Notes under the pieces: generated by a model
The model's input: the letters and a program-made list of their open reading frames with translations, nothing else
The model's database searches: none
What the model was told of the DNA's origin: nothing
Shown: positions 25,187 to 32,063 of the stretch, one piece after another
Numbering within the stretch: the first letter of the stretch is position 1
Layout: every line of letters starts with the position of its first letter
Made by a program: the position numbers and the translations under genes
DNA from: Microscillaceae bacterium
GTDB lineage: Bacteria > Bacteroidota > Bacteroidia > Cytophagales > Microscillaceae
DNA: 32,063 bases
Assembly (NCBI GenBank): GCA_025455045.1
Contig: JALONJ010000015.1
Location: 1 to 32,063 of the forward strand
Direction: 5' to 3'

Positions 25187-25417
25187 ATGGCTTCAAAACA
25201 AGAAATACTCGTAAAATTTGGTCATAAAGTCAGAGATTTAAGAAAGAAAATAGGGCTTTCGCAGGAGCAACTCTCTTTTAGAGCCGACTTACATCGCACT
25301 TATATTGGGATGATAGAAAGAGCCGAAAAGAATATAACACTAGTCAATATTGAAAAAATTGCCAATGCGCTCAATGTTGAGGTCAAAACTTTATTCGACG
25401 ATGATAAAACTGAATGA
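25187..25417 (+). CDS. XRE-family controller (C) protein of the restriction-modification system
   Basis: This 76-aa single-domain helix-turn-helix protein reads FGHKVRDLRKKIGLSQEQLSFRADLHRTYIGMIERAEKNITLVNIEKIANALNVEVKTLF across almost its whole length, split here into the usual five helices. Size and sequence match C proteins that time restriction-modification expression. The 14-20 bp repeated sites before this gene and before the MTase gene support that role. Its stop overlaps the endonuclease start by 17 bases, so the two genes are translationally coupled. Confidence 0.88.
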   Translation: MASKQEILVKFGHKVRDLRKKIGLSQEQLSFRADLHRTYIGMIERAEKNITLVNIEKIANALNVEVKTLFDDDKTE

Positions 25418-25982
25418 TTTTGTTGTATTAAAAACTCCCATAAATGACCTAGCAACTAACTCAGTGGGCATAGTTAGGCAGGTAAATGAAAGTTCAGTTA
25501 TAGTCTTTTTTATTGGTAAAAGGGTTGAACTAAAGCTTTCAATTAATGAAGTCGAGTTTTTAGACGTTGCCAAAACTGGTAAATCATTTGAATACAAAAT
25601 TTGCAATATTTGCCATATTTTGAAAAAAGATTTAGAAGATTTTGATATTAACCAAACTGATGCCCAAGGTAGAAAAACTACCCGACCCAGTTGCAAATCT
25701 TGTCGTATCGAGATAGACGGTATGCCACTTAATAATGAAGCTAAAAAACAGCTTGACACTTCTAAACCTAGTCATTTTTTCATTTGCCCTATTTGCGAAA
25801 AAGGTTCAATACCTGGTATTACCGCTAATTTCGTTAAAGACCATGACCATTTGACCGGAAAGGCTCGAGAATGGATATGCGATAGTTGTAATACCGGTTT
25901 AGGCAGGTTTAAAGATGATATAAATTTGTTGAAAAGGGCAATCGCTTATTTGGAAAAACATTCAACTCATAAAAATAATTGA
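25401..25982 (+). CDS. His-Me finger (HNH/endonuclease VII-like) type II restriction endonuclease
   Basis: I start at the ATG at 25401 (193 aa), which overlaps the controller gene by 17 bases. An N-terminal beta-rich part (residues 1-50) resembles a small barrel. A zinc motif follows, YKICNICHILKKD and CKSCRIEIDG, then a second CPICEKG. The catalytic block is FVKDHDHLTGKAREWICDSCNTGLGRFKDD: DHDH with the metal-binding Asn after the last Cys of the zinc pair, as in T4 endonuclease VII and Hpy99I. All recognisable active-site residues are present. The recognition sequence is unknown. The 3' end overlaps the convergent MTase gene by 16 bases. Confidence 0.85.
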   Translation: MIKLNDFVVLKTPINDLATNSVGIVRQVNESSVIVFFIGKRVELKLSINEVEFLDVAKTGKSFEYKICNICHILKKDLEDFDINQTDAQGRKTTRPSCKSCRIEIDGMPLNNEAKKQLDTSKPSHFFICPICEKGSIPGITANFVKDHDHLTGKAREWICDSCNTGLGRFKDDINLLKRAIAYLEKHSTHKNN

Positions 25983-26695
25983 TTATTTAGTAATCCAACC
26001 CTTTTTTTTGCCAATTCAGTATATTCTTCAGATATTTCCATAAAATATCGCCGATTGTTAATTCTAGCCATTTTGCAGGTTGTACCCGACCCACACATAG
26101 GATCAAAAACAATATCGCCTTCATTAGACCAAGACAATATATGGTCGTGAGCTAGTTTTTCGGGAAATATAGCCGTATGTTGGAAAGCAATTTTATCATT
26201 GGTAGAGCCACCTAACCCAACGGCATAATCCCAAATATTGGTTAAAGTTTTTTCTTCTTTCAATTCTCCCAAAACTTTTTTATTTACTCCATCGGCTTTT
26301 TTATTAAAAACAAGTTTCTCCATTCCTTGCCTTACGGTTTTAGTCTTCAATGGATTAAAAGTATTGGGCTTACCTTTTGAGAAAATAAACATAAATTCAT
26401 AGCAATTTGTGTAGGCATTGGATCTCATAAATGGCGTATTTTTCTTTTGATAAATCATTACATCGTGCACATTGAAACCAACTTCTTGAAAAAAAATACA
26501 TTGCTTAAAACTTGTCAAAGATCTATCACCATTTTTAATTTTATCGCCTACAACCCACACTACTACTCCACCTTTTTTCATTACTCTAAATAATTCAGTA
26601 GCAATATTTTCAAATTCAAATTGATAGCCTTTTTTCATACCTACGAGGCAATCCATATTATAAATATTATCTAGTTCAAATTCTCCTATCATCAT
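25967..26695 (-). CDS. Type II DNA methyltransferase lacking catalytic motif IV
   Basis: From the ATG at 26695 this is 242 aa; an in-frame TTG at 26725 lies inside the operator. It belongs to the beta class of amino-methyltransferases. Motif I is FDPMCGSGTT near the C-terminus, and the family phrases YQFEFENIATELFRVMKKGGVVVWVVGD, TNCYEFMFIFSKGKP, NIWDYAVGLGG and FPEKLAHDHI are present. Normally NMDCLVGMKK is followed by some 20 residues ending in an S/DPPY motif (IV). Here K22 runs straight into G23-YQFEF, so motif IV is missing through a clean in-frame deletion. The enzyme should bind SAM but be catalytically dead. No frameshift or stop is present elsewhere. Confidence 0.85.
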   Translation of the reverse strand: MMIGEFELDNIYNMDCLVGMKKGYQFEFENIATELFRVMKKGGVVVWVVGDKIKNGDRSLTSFKQCIFFQEVGFNVHDVMIYQKKNTPFMRSNAYTNCYEFMFIFSKGKPNTFNPLKTKTVRQGMEKLVFNKKADGVNKKVLGELKEEKTLTNIWDYAVGLGGSTNDKIAFQHTAIFPEKLAHDHILSWSNEGDIVFDPMCGSGTTCKMARINNRRYFMEISEEYTELAKKRVGLLNNQLFL

Positions 26696-26707
26696 TTTAT
26701 TATAATC

Positions 26708-26727
26708 GCTAATTATAGTATGCAAAA
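26708..26727 (-). promoter_or_regulatory. Controller-protein operator before the MTase gene
   Basis: On the minus strand this reads TTTTGCATACTATAATTAGC, one base different from 25166-25185. It overlaps the -7 element (26723-26730) and the predicted start point, so it suits repression of the methyltransferase gene by the C protein. Confidence 0.75.
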
Positions 26728-26754
26728 ATACAAATAGGTTTTTGAATACCCAAA
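26723..26754 (-). promoter_or_regulatory. Promoter of the MTase gene
   Basis: On the minus strand TTTG (26751-26754), 20 bases and TATTTTTG (26723-26730) match the Bacteroidota TTTG / TAnnTTTG consensus exactly. Confidence 0.7.
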
Positions 26755-26857
26755 TTTATGAGAGGTTAAAACAAAATAACTTTCTTTATGAATACTTCGG
26801 GTATTTTTTTATAAGTAATTAATAATCAATGAGTTATATGGTTTTGAATATTTCATA

Positions 26858-26882
26858 TAACTAATCGATTATCATATATTTA
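26858..26882. repeat. 25-bp dyad variant forming a stop codon
   Basis: The core is CGATTATCA (26866-26874) with TAA and TTA arms intact. The TTA arm (26880-26882) is the stop codon of the minus-strand membrane-protein gene. A second variant with core TAATAATCA and both arms intact lies at 26812-26836. Confidence 0.7.
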
Positions 26883-27182
26883 TCTTTTTTTAGCGTAAAA
26901 CCGAAATAATCTATACCAAAAAACTAAAAAGAATAACCAAATTGGAATAAAAAGAAAATTATATTGTCCTATGTTTAATTGGTCTTTTGACCAAAAATAT
27001 AAACCAAAAATCAGGTTAGTAAGGCAGGATAAAACTGTAAAAACAAATACAATAACTAAATTAAAGCTAAGGAAAAATGGTAAGGAAAAAGAGTCGTAAA
27101 AAAAAAGTCTTATAAATATTAATTGAAGAATTGTCAAACCAACCAATAAACCTAAATTTACTGAAAAAATATTTTCTATCAT
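26880..27182 (-). CDS. Small membrane protein, unknown function
   Basis: This 100-aa hydrophobic protein has three probable membrane helices (about residues 8-26, 33-62 and 75-92) and a basic C-terminus (YRLFRFYAKKR). There are no recognisable motifs. The ATG at 27182 lies just before a half-copy of the 25-bp dyad (ATCAATTAGTTAT). The gene stands alone between the restriction locus and the toxin-antitoxin remnant. Confidence 0.65.
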   Translation of the reverse strand: MIENIFSVNLGLLVGLTILQLIFIRLFFYDSFSLPFFLSFNLVIVFVFTVLSCLTNLIFGLYFWSKDQLNIGQYNFLFIPIWLFFLVFWYRLFRFYAKKR

Positions 27183-27229
27183 AGCAAGTTCACTATCAAT
27201 TAGTTATATTATTTGGGGTAGATAATCTA

Positions 27230-27335
27230 CATACTGCTAGACATTTTTAGTTTTCACGCTAAGACGCAAAATATTGACTATGAGATACTTACATTTCTTA
27301 GTTTCTTAGTGGTTTAAAAAATATCTAGTAGTATG
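27230..27335. repeat. MITE-like inverted repeat
   Basis: CATACTGCTAGACATTTTTA (from 27230) is complementary at about 17 of 20 positions to the segment ending GTAGTATG at 27335. The enclosed 65 bases include TTCACGCTAAGACGC, a phrase common in dispersed bacterial repeats. There is no coding capacity. Confidence 0.55.
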
Positions 27336-27448
27336 AATAATCTGTGCAATATTTTTCTAATTACTTGACAATCAATGACTTATACTTTCAAATTAAAATT
27401 TATAAAATGCTAATAATCAGATATTTACATTTTTATTGCCCCATTTAT

Positions 27449-27541
27449 TTACAGTAAGAAAATAGATTTTACTTTGGTTGGCATTTTGCGGTTTTCCAAA
27501 TACAAAACCAAAGCCATTGTGTCGCTTACATATTGATTCAT
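27449..27541 (-). pseudogene. Truncated PIN-domain (VapC-like) toxin
   Basis: The 30-codon frame reads MNQYVSDTMALVLYLENRKM, then PTKVKSIF, then LL and a stop. It matches the N-terminus of PIN-domain toxins (family pattern YVSDTMALVLRLE..KMP.KVK.IF), with the first catalytic Asp in SDT. Full toxins are about 130 residues, so the rest of the domain is gone; sequence beyond has no PIN similarity. Its ATG overlaps the antitoxin stop codon (ATGA), the typical arrangement of an intact operon. Confidence 0.75.
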
Positions 27542-27783
27542 TGTTTAGGAAATTCATTTTGATAAATTGAAAATTCATCTTCTAAATGTTTTAATTCAAC
27601 ATTATCGACATCATTCAAAATATTGTTATGCAACACATATTCAAATTCTTGGGCAAATATTTCTGGTTCAAGATTCTTTTTGCGAATAAAAAATACAAAT
27701 TCGGCAATTTGCTGCAGACTATCTTCTGATAAATCTTGAATACCTCTCAAAATCATTTCTTTAAATTCTAGTGAATGATTCAT
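27538..27783 (-). CDS. Antitoxin of a broken toxin-antitoxin pair
   Basis: This 81-aa acidic protein has an N-terminal ILRGIQDLSEDSLQQIAEFVFFIRKKN helix pair, resembling DUF2281-type antitoxins whose N-terminus reads LPEDKLEEVLDFIEFLK, and a disordered, acidic C-terminal tail that would wrap the toxin. It precedes a PIN toxin gene by a 4-base overlap, which supports the call. With the toxin truncated it is an orphan antitoxin. Confidence 0.7.
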   Translation of the reverse strand: MNHSLEFKEMILRGIQDLSEDSLQQIAEFVFFIRKKNLEPEIFAQEFEYVLHNNILNDVDNVELKHLEDEFSIYQNEFPKQ

Positions 27784-27881
27784 TGGCTTTATTTTTATTA
27801 AACCAAAATTATCAAAAAAATCGCTTAAAAGGAAATTAAAGGTTGAAGATTGCAGTAGTTTTTATCATCATTGTCTTTTAG

Positions 27882-27917
27882 AAAAAAAGGTTGAAAACTT
27901 TAAATCTTCAACCTTTT
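27882..27917 (-). terminator. Rho-independent terminator of aspS
   Basis: On the minus strand AAAGGTTGAA and TTCAACCTTT pair around an 11-base loop and are followed by TTTTTTT, about 15 bases after the aspS stop. Confidence 0.8.
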
Positions 27918-27930
27918 GACAATCAACCAC

Positions 27931-29706
27931 TTACCCCTTCCTCACCTCAATCCCCAACTCTTTCAATTGCTTATCATCAATCGGCGAAGGTGATTTAATC
28001 ATCACATCTCTGCCGGAATTATTTTTAGGGAAAGCAATAAAATCACGAATCGAATCTGCGCCACCAAATATCGAGCAAAGGCGGTCAAAACCAAAAGCAA
28101 TTCCGCCGTGCGGGGGCGCACCAAACTCAAACGCATCCATCAAAAAGCCAAATTGAGCTTTGGCGTTTTCCGGCTCAAAACCTAAGATTCCCAACATTTT
28201 TTCTTGTAAAGGGCGTTGGTAAATTCGGATAGAGCCACCACCTACTTCTGTGCCGTTGATGACCATATCGTAGGCATTGGCGCGGATTTTTCCATAATCT
28301 TCAATATTTTCCAAATAAGCAATATCTTCAGGTTTGGGCGCGGTAAAAGGGTGGTGCATCGCATACCAGCGTCCGTCTTCTTCGCTATACTCCAACAAAG
28401 GAAAATCAATCACCCACAAAGCCGAAAACGTATTTTTATCCCGCAAACCCAAGCGATTGCCCATCTCGAGGCGCAATTCATTCAATTGTTTGCGCACTTT
28501 GTCGGTTTCGCCCGAAAGAATCAACATCAAGTCGCCGGGTTGGGCATTGAATCGCTCCGCCCATTTTTTCAAATCTTCTTCACTATAAAATTTATCTACC
28601 GAAGATTTTAAAGAACCATCTAAGTTATATCTCACATACACCAAGCCTTTTGCGCCAATTTGGGGGCGTTTGACAAAATCGGTCAATTCGTCCAGTTGTT
28701 TGCGGGTATATTCGCTACAGCCTTTGGCGCAAATGCCGACTACCAACTCTGCCGAGTCAAACACTGGAAAACCCCGTCCTTTTACAAGGTCTTCACTTCC
28801 CCCTTCGGGGGTTAGGGGGCAAAACTGCATTTCAAACCTCGTATCGGGTTTATCCGAGCCATACAAACGCATCGCATCATCATAGCGCATTCGAGGCAAT
28901 TCAGGCAAATCAACAGCTTTTACTTCTTTGAATAAATAGCGGATCAAGCCCTCAAAAGTATTTAAAATATCTTCTTGGGTAATGAAAGACATCTCGCAGT
29001 CGATTTGGGTAAATTCGGGCTGGCGGTCGGCGCGCAAGTCTTCATCGCGGAAACATTTGACAATCTGATAATAACGGTCAAAGCCCGACACCATCAAAAT
29101 TTGTTTGAAGGTCTGCGGTGATTGGGGTAAAGCATAAAACTCGCCTTGATTCAAACGCGAAGGCACGACAAAATCGCGTGCGCCTTCGGGTGTGGATTTA
29201 ATCAAAACCGGCGTTTCTACCTCGATAAATGCTTGATTATCAAGATATTGTCGAGTGGCGCGCGCAACTTGATGGCGCAATTCCAAATTTTTGCGGACAA
29301 TATTTCTTCTTAAATCCAAATAACGGTATTCCATTCTAAGGTCATCACCGCCATCGGTTTCGTCTTCAATGATAAAAGGCGTGGTTTTGGCGGCATTTAA
29401 AATTTCAAGGCTTTCGACCAAAATTTCAATCTCACCGGTGGGCAAATTAGGGTTTTTGGCGGTACGCTCAATCACTTTACCGGTGGCTTTGATGACAAAT
29501 TCACGCCCAAGTTTGCGCATCATTTCTTGAGCATCAGTAGGCGTAACGCCCTCTTGGGCAATGAGTTGCGTGAGTCCGTAGCGGTCGCGCAAGTCCACAA
29601 AAGTCAGCCCGCCTTTGTCGCGGTTTTTTTGTACCCAACCGCAAAGCGTAACGGTTTTATTTATATCAGCGAGGCGCAACTCGCCGCAAGTATGAGTTCT
29701 AAGCAT
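27931..29706 (-). CDS. aspS: Aspartate--tRNA ligase
   Basis: This 591-aa class IIb synthetase is of bacterial type. It has an N-terminal OB-fold anticodon domain ([26 protein letters not shown]), motif 2 [18 protein letters not shown], the GAD insertion domain, and motif 3 GIAFGFDRL. The start of the GAD domain normally reads RFGM.FV.L.DLVKG.GF. Here residues about 294-303 ([10 protein letters not shown]) replace the usual four and come from a C/G-rich dispersed repeat (28797-28826). A 25-bp dyad copy (core 29234-29242) sits in the gene at YLDNQ. The ATG at 29706 gives the expected N-terminus, and a terminator follows. Confidence 0.97.
   Translation of the reverse strand: MLRTHTCGELRLADINKTVTLCGWVQKNRDKGGLTFVDLRDRYGLTQLIAQEGVTPTDAQEMMRKLGREFVIKATGKVIERTAKNPNLPTGEIEILVESLEILNAAKTTPFIIEDETDGGDDLRMEYRYLDLRRNIVRKNLELRHQVARATRQYLDNQAFIEVETPVLIKSTPEGARDFVVPSRLNQGEFYALPQSPQTFKQILMVSGFDRYYQIVKCFRDEDLRADRQPEFTQIDCEMSFITQEDILNTFEGLIRYLFKEVKAVDLPELPRMRYDDAMRLYGSDKPDTRFEMQFCPLTPEGGSEDLVKGRGFPVFDSAELVVGICAKGCSEYTRKQLDELTDFVKRPQIGAKGLVYVRYNLDGSLKSSVDKFYSEEDLKKWAERFNAQPGDLMLILSGETDKVRKQLNELRLEMGNRLGLRDKNTFSALWVIDFPLLEYSEEDGRWYAMHHPFTAPKPEDIAYLENIEDYGKIRANAYDMVINGTEVGGGSIRIYQRPLQEKMLGILGFEPENAKAQFGFLMDAFEFGAPPHGGIAFGFDRLCSIFGGADSIRDFIAFPKNNSGRDVMIKSPSPIDDKQLKELGIEVRKG
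28797..28826 (-). repeat. C/G-rich dispersed repeat inside aspS
   Basis: On the minus strand this reads GCCCCCTAACCCCCGAAGGG followed by GGAAG. It is the same CCCCCTAACC word as the intergenic repeat at 502-530. It is translated in frame as [10 protein letters not shown] and lengthens the protein by about six residues relative to other AspRS. Confidence 0.75.
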
Positions 29707-29827
29707 AAGATAATGATTGGATTCAATTTATTTTTGAATTTTCAAATTTCTGAATTTTCAAATTAAAATTAGGGTGCAAAAATAAGGAAAAAAGGAAATT
29801 TTTGAGAAGAAATTTGCAAACTAAACC

Positions 29828-31597
29828 TTATTCCTTCAAATATTTAAAAATCTCCGGCTCGGTTTGGCGGAAATAGTTGAGTTGTTCATCAGATAATAAT
29901 AACCATTGCCAGTCATCTAACAAATATAACTGTAACTTTGAGTTTTGTTCTTTTAATAATTGATTAAAAAACTGCGGCAAACGATTGAATATTTCAAAAC
30001 CCTGAGAATCAAAAGAATAAGATTTGTCTAAGCACTTGATTATCAAACTATAGACAAAAGAATTTATGTCTGTATTATTTGCAATAGAATCAATGCCCAA
30101 AAAACCGGCTTTTTTCTCAAGTTTATAATCTTGAATTTTGATTAAACCCTTAGTTAATCGATCAATACCGGCAAAATTTTGCTTGATAGTTTCGTGAAAA
30201 CTCAATTGGTCGAGACTATCACTATCCATTTCCCAACTATCAGGTATTCTTGGCTGAAAAATCGGAAATGGCAGATGATTAAACAAATACTCAGGCTTGT
30301 TGCGTATAATTTCAGTAATTACACTATCTATTTCATTATTAGATAGTTGTGTAATAATATTTTTTGAAATGTATGTATCAATTTTTTCTTTTAAATGCTT
30401 TCTTGTAAAATTTTTCGCAAAAAAATGGCTATAATTGAGCTGGTCAGGTTGAGGGCTTATCAGTTCGCCAAAGATATTGGTTTGTGAACTATCCAAAAGA
30501 ATTAACCCCACTTTGGGTGGATCAAGGTGTTGAGGAAAATAAAACGGTTTCACCCAATAAAATCGCCTCAAATCTCCTCTATCTCGCAAAAAATCATTGA
30601 CCAATTCCAATTCATTTTCTCTATGGTTATGTCTGATTAATTGATTATCTGGAACCGGCAAATAATAAATATTATCAGTTATAAATTGCTGATACTCAGC
30701 TTCTTGTATTTTTATTGAGACATAATCCACATACCTATAATCATCGTTAATTTTTTTGCCTTTGATTTTTAAATCTTTGTAGTCAAATTCCGGCAAAATT
30801 TCTTTTACTTTTTGGTAAAGCAAAGAATAAAAATCGAGAGGTTTTTGAGGAAAATTCTGGTAATCAATCACCAAAGCATTTTTACAATCTTTCAAAATAT
30901 CTGCCCAATTGTGTAATGCATAATTTTGGTAGGAATTGATATATTTTTGATAGTTGATTTCAGAAACAATCTCATTTTTCCTCAAATCAGCCAATATTTT
31001 TAATTGAGCTTGTTTGACAATTGGATAATATTCATAAAAATCATTTCTTTCTATAATCAATCGGATAAAGTCGGTAGTAGTCCTAAAATCAACCCCTAAA
31101 ACCTCATTATATACCTGATTATCAATTAATTGTATCTTTTTTAAGGCATTTAACAATTTTAAGATGTTAGGCTTTTTTCTTGGGTCTTTTTGTTGGATAG
31201 TCTGATTCACCGGAATTGTCTCGGGTAGGCTTGACAAAGGTGGATAAACCACCCATCCACCTCGGTCTTTTTCTCCTTTTTTGCGATAATTATCTAAGCA
31301 AATTCTTAGGATTCCGTTTTTCGTAAATGTAGGCGTATTAAAGCTAGTCCTTGCTCCAACAATCAAAATTTCCCCTAGCCTTTCTTCTGGGGCAAAGTTG
31401 ATGGTTTCTATAAAATGTAATACATCCCAATTTTTCTCATCAATTAATGTAACTATCTGATTTTTAAAGGATCGAGTAATTATTTTTTCTTGGGCAAGGG
31501 TTGTGAAAATATTTTTTGCTTGTTCGATAGTGAATGTTTGGGCATTGCTAAACATTGTAATAAAAATAAAAAAGATTGAAGTTACATATTTTCTCAT
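29828..31597 (-). CDS. Large exported protein of unknown function
   Basis: This 589-aa protein has a clear signal peptide (MRKYVTSIFFIFITMFSNAQ) and no later membrane helix. It is rich in Asn, Lys, Tyr and Ile, mostly helical by appearance, with no lipobox and no C-terminal sorting domain. Segments such as WVVYPPLSSLPETIP, PDSWEMDSDSLDQLSFHETI and LLDDWQWLLLSDEQLNYF suggest a globular fold, but I recognise no family. Two near-exact dyad copies (cores 30037 and 31116) lie within it. A third (31597-31621) overlaps the base pair at its start codon, so its promoter or leader includes that motif. Confidence 0.8.
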   Translation of the reverse strand: MRKYVTSIFFIFITMFSNAQTFTIEQAKNIFTTLAQEKIITRSFKNQIVTLIDEKNWDVLHFIETINFAPEERLGEILIVGARTSFNTPTFTKNGILRICLDNYRKKGEKDRGGWVVYPPLSSLPETIPVNQTIQQKDPRKKPNILKLLNALKKIQLIDNQVYNEVLGVDFRTTTDFIRLIIERNDFYEYYPIVKQAQLKILADLRKNEIVSEINYQKYINSYQNYALHNWADILKDCKNALVIDYQNFPQKPLDFYSLLYQKVKEILPEFDYKDLKIKGKKINDDYRYVDYVSIKIQEAEYQQFITDNIYYLPVPDNQLIRHNHRENELELVNDFLRDRGDLRRFYWVKPFYFPQHLDPPKVGLILLDSSQTNIFGELISPQPDQLNYSHFFAKNFTRKHLKEKIDTYISKNIITQLSNNEIDSVITEIIRNKPEYLFNHLPFPIFQPRIPDSWEMDSDSLDQLSFHETIKQNFAGIDRLTKGLIKIQDYKLEKKAGFLGIDSIANNTDINSFVYSLIIKCLDKSYSFDSQGFEIFNRLPQFFNQLLKEQNSKLQLYLLDDWQWLLLSDEQLNYFRQTEPEIFKYLKE

Positions 31598-31621
31598 AAT
31601 AGACTGATAATCAATTAGTTG
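31597..31621. repeat. 25-bp dyad motif at the start of the exported-protein gene
   Basis: The core is TGATAATCA at 31605-31613, the left arm TAA is exact and the right arm is TTG instead of TTA. It directly adjoins the ATG of the minus-strand gene ending at 31597. Confidence 0.75.
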
Positions 31622-31740
31622 TGGATTATTGTTTGAAAAACTCTAAAATGAATATTAAAATTAGCCCTCAAAAATCAAGAAAAAAAAGAATTTTTCCTTC
31701 TATGGAACAGGAATAAAATAAAGTAAACAAGTGAATTTAT

Positions 31741-31765
31741 TAATTGATTGATAATCAATGTATTA
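31741..31765. repeat. 25-bp dyad motif, exact copy
   Basis: Exact match with the core TGATAATCA at 31749-31757. Confidence 0.85.
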
Positions 31766-32034
31766 CATTAACGTGAATATTTTGAAACATATTAAAAAAG
31801 TACAAAAAATTGAAGTTTTAAAAAAAACAATCCAAAATCCCTCCAAGCCGTCATCCTGCGTGGAACTTTGTTAAATTGTTACCTCTTAGGGTTTTTCTGT
31901 AATTAATTGAAAATCAATGAATTGTGCTTCTCCCCCCTCTTTCGGAGGGGGTTGGGGGGAGGCTGAAAAAAGTCCACAAAGTTCCTTTCAGGATGACTTA
32001 GTTGTGTTTTTTATTGATTCAAAATTTATTTCAC

Positions 32035-32059
32035 TAATTAATTGATTATCAGTATTTTA
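32035..32059. repeat. 25-bp dyad motif, exact copy
   Basis: Exact match with the core TGATTATCA at 32043-32051, at the window edge. Confidence 0.85.
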
Positions 32060-32063
32060 TATT

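Larger units (their letters stand above)
31622..32063. repeat. Gene-free window end with dyads
   Basis: No gene is seen. Exact dyads lie at 31741-31765 and 32035-32059, and a variant with core TGAAAATCA and right arm TTG at 31900-31924. A C-rich repeat (CCCCCCTCTTTCGGAGGGGG, about 31931-31950) lies between CAGGATGAC and GTCATCCTG phrases (about 31851 and 31990). Confidence 0.7.

Noticed and set aside
28216-28611. Plus-strand ORF of 131 codons opposite aspS
   Set aside because: It is the antisense frame of a conserved synthetase gene and has no protein-like features; the same applies to the other antisense frames over valS, moaA and the kinase.
126-32059. The dyad as a plain IHF site
   Set aside because: The half-site resembles the IHF consensus, but the perfect two-fold symmetry and fixed TAA/TTA arms are not features of single IHF sites; kept only as a hypothesis within the main finding.

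Overview
The window looks like the chromosome of a low-GC member of the Bacteroidota, most likely a Cytophagales-type gliding or marine lineage. The evidence is a GldE-like CNNM/CorC protein, a PG_1098/THUMP-like methyltransferase, a GlmU-like nucleotidyltransferase of the kind seen in this phylum, promoters of the TTTG-N20-TAnnTTTG type, weak Shine-Dalgarno signals, and many Lys/Asn-rich proteins. Nothing indicates a prophage or conjugative element. It is core chromosome carrying accessory islands and an unusually heavy load of short dispersed repeats.

Layout. 1-691 is gene-free and repeat-rich. 692-4613 (+) holds an acyl-CoA-binding protein, a small membrane protein adjoining a CNNM/CBS/CorC protein, a Uma2-family nuclease and a THUMP-like methyltransferase. 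4615-11695 (-) holds a 7TMR-DISM sensor kinase, an AIPR-family protein, a 200-bp tandem duplication with DUF2442 relics, and valS. A ten-unit palindromic tandem array follows (11721-12195), then a frameshifted pseudogene, a PD-(D/E)XK-like protein, a zinc-ribbon protein and a HAD phosphatase. At 15230-15610 a tRNA with a CAU anticodon is split by a group I intron. moaA, a TPR protein, a GlmU-like protein, an MBL hydrolase, an EamA transporter and a group II PLP decarboxylase follow. 25125-26754 is a compact restriction-modification locus: controller protein, His-Me/HNH endonuclease and convergent methyltransferase. Then come a membrane protein, an antitoxin with a truncated PIN toxin, aspS and a large exported protein.

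The most unusual features are these. (1) A dispersed 25-bp perfect dyad, TAA-N5-TGATWATCA-N5-TTA, has three conserved blocks 11 bp apart. There are 11 exact and roughly 20 near-exact copies, in most intergenic gaps and also inside valS, aspS, the decarboxylase and others. (2) A tRNA(CAU) group I intron. (3) A restriction-modification system whose methyltransferase has lost the catalytic motif IV segment, while the endonuclease and the controller operators look intact. (4) C-rich dispersed repeats inserted in frame in two essential synthetase genes, valS and aspS. (5) A perfect 85-bp inverted repeat with copies 17 kb apart.

Family assignments come from recognising motifs by eye. No database search or folding calculation was run.
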